Below, in pieces: positions 6,002-6,595 of a DNA stretch of 6,595 bases. A program made the translations under genes and the position numbers. Each line of letters starts with the position of its first letter. Positions within the stretch are counted from its first letter, which is position 1. This DNA is from Deltaproteobacteria bacterium (lineage in GTDB: Bacteria; JAMCPX01), in NCBI GenBank assembly GCA_023489065.1, contig JAMDCL010000125.1, positions 1 through 6,595 on the forward strand. The letters are read 5' to 3'. Below the pieces are notes generated by a model, which did not search any database, was not told the DNA's origin, and saw nothing but the letters and a program-made list of their open reading frames with translations.

Positions 6002-6595
6002 TTATTTTTTCAGTTTTGCGAGTTCTTCCTTTTCAAGAACATTGAACGCTACTTTGCCCACCAGTGTGTGCGGCAGATCGTTCCTGAACTCTATTTCCCT
6101 TGGACAGCTCCATTTTATCAGGTGCTTCCTGCAATGCTCTATGATCTCTTTTTCCTTGTCCGGACCTGCATGAGAAGGGTCCTTCAGCACCACAAACCCT
6201 TTTACGCGCTGGACCTGGGCATCGTCGGGAACGCCTATCACACATGCTTCCTTAACATCGGGATGTTCGCAGATCACATTTTCCACCTGATAGGGATAAA
6301 CGTTCATGCCGGAGGACTTGATCATCCTCTTATACCGGAGCCGGAAATAGAAGAAACCGTCTTTGTCCATCACACCGATATCCCCGGTATGAAGCCATAG
6401 TCTGCCATCGTGGTGTTTCTTCAGCGTATTGTTTGTTTCTTCCGGCTGATCGATATACCCGAGCATAACGGCCGGGCCGCTGACACATATCTCTCCCTCT
6501 TCTCCCAGAGGCGCCTCTTCCGTCGTACCGAGCTTAACTATCTTGGCGAGCATATCCGGGAATGGTATGCCGATGCTGTCTTCCCGGTACTCGGA
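6002..6595 (-). CDS. AMP-forming acyl-CoA ligase (long-chain fatty acid-CoA ligase family), C-terminal part
   Basis: The frame is open from the right window edge to TAA at 6004-6002, giving 197 residues; the ATG at 6553 is internal. Members of this ANL superfamily activate a carboxylic acid as acyl-AMP and transfer it to CoA. Visible are SIGIPFPD (7-14), GEICVSGPAVMLGY (34-47), the A7 motif HTGD (69-72), the hinge/A8 region RMIKSSGMNVYP (90-101) and the A10 segment LPHTLVGK with catalytic lysine K181. The A8 region reads LRYKRMIK where GRxK is common, keeping the Arg but not the Gly. The fragment is about the last third of a roughly 550-residue enzyme. The acyl substrate lies with the missing N-terminal part, so chain length is unknown. 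A gap of 78 bases separates it from the ABC ATPase gene. Confidence 0.88.
   Translation of the reverse strand, partial: SEYREDSIGIPFPDMLAKIVKLGTTEEAPLGEEGEICVSGPAVMLGYIDQPEETNNTLKKHHDGRLWLHTGDIGVMDKDGFFYFRLRYKRMIKSSGMNVYPYQVENVICEHPDVKEACVIGVPDDAQVQRVKGFVVLKDPSHAGPDKEKEIIEHCRKHLIKWSCPREIEFRNDLPHTLVGKVAFNVLEKEELAKLKK

Noticed and set aside
6068..6400. Plus-strand 110-codon frame opposite the acyl-CoA ligase
   Set aside because: It is antisense to conserved A7-A10 motifs and has no family resemblance.

Overview
The window looks like chromosomal DNA from a Gram-negative-type bacterium. A Desulfobacterota/'deltaproteobacterial' or related lineage is my best guess, at low confidence. The hints are the order tRNA-Leu, tig, clpP, clpX, a Hanks-type kinase with a PEGA tail, and a long-chain acyl-CoA ligase fragment. 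I see no insertion sequence, phage gene, CRISPR array or other clear mark of recent transfer.

Left half (1-3282, all minus strand; transcription runs from high to low coordinates): a protein quality-control operon. A tRNA-Leu(UAG) comes first, then trigger factor (tig), the ClpP peptidase and the ClpX unfoldase. The first codons of one more, unidentified gene run off the left edge. The protein genes are tightly coupled: tig/clpP overlap by 4 bases, clpP/clpX by 11 bases, and clpX/next gene by 4 bases. Trigger factor receives nascent chains at the ribosome exit tunnel, and ClpX unfolds tagged or damaged proteins and feeds them to ClpP. The FKBP-like domain of this trigger factor is strongly diverged and shortened.

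Middle (3283-4966): a short divergent intergenic region separates the tRNA-led operon from a plus-strand gene for a membrane-anchored serine/threonine protein kinase. It has an intact cytoplasmic kinase domain, one transmembrane segment, a very basic linker and a C-terminal PEGA domain predicted to lie outside the cytoplasm.

Right part (4985-6595, minus strand): an ABC transporter ATPase of the NodI/DrrA (ABC-2 exporter) type converges on the kinase gene with only 18 bases between the stop codons. Upstream of it, separated by a gap that holds a good extended -10 promoter with an overlapping dyad, lies the C-terminal third of an AMP-forming acyl-CoA ligase whose start is outside the window. 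No permease for the ABC ATPase lies in the window.

Nothing here clearly amounts to an undescribed system. The points most worth a second look are the degenerate trigger-factor PPIase domain, the tRNA-led and fully overlapping tig-clpP-clpX operon with its TTG-started clpX, the PEGA kinase, and the promoter/dyad in front of the orphan ABC ATPase. No gene-free stretch exceeds 300 bases.
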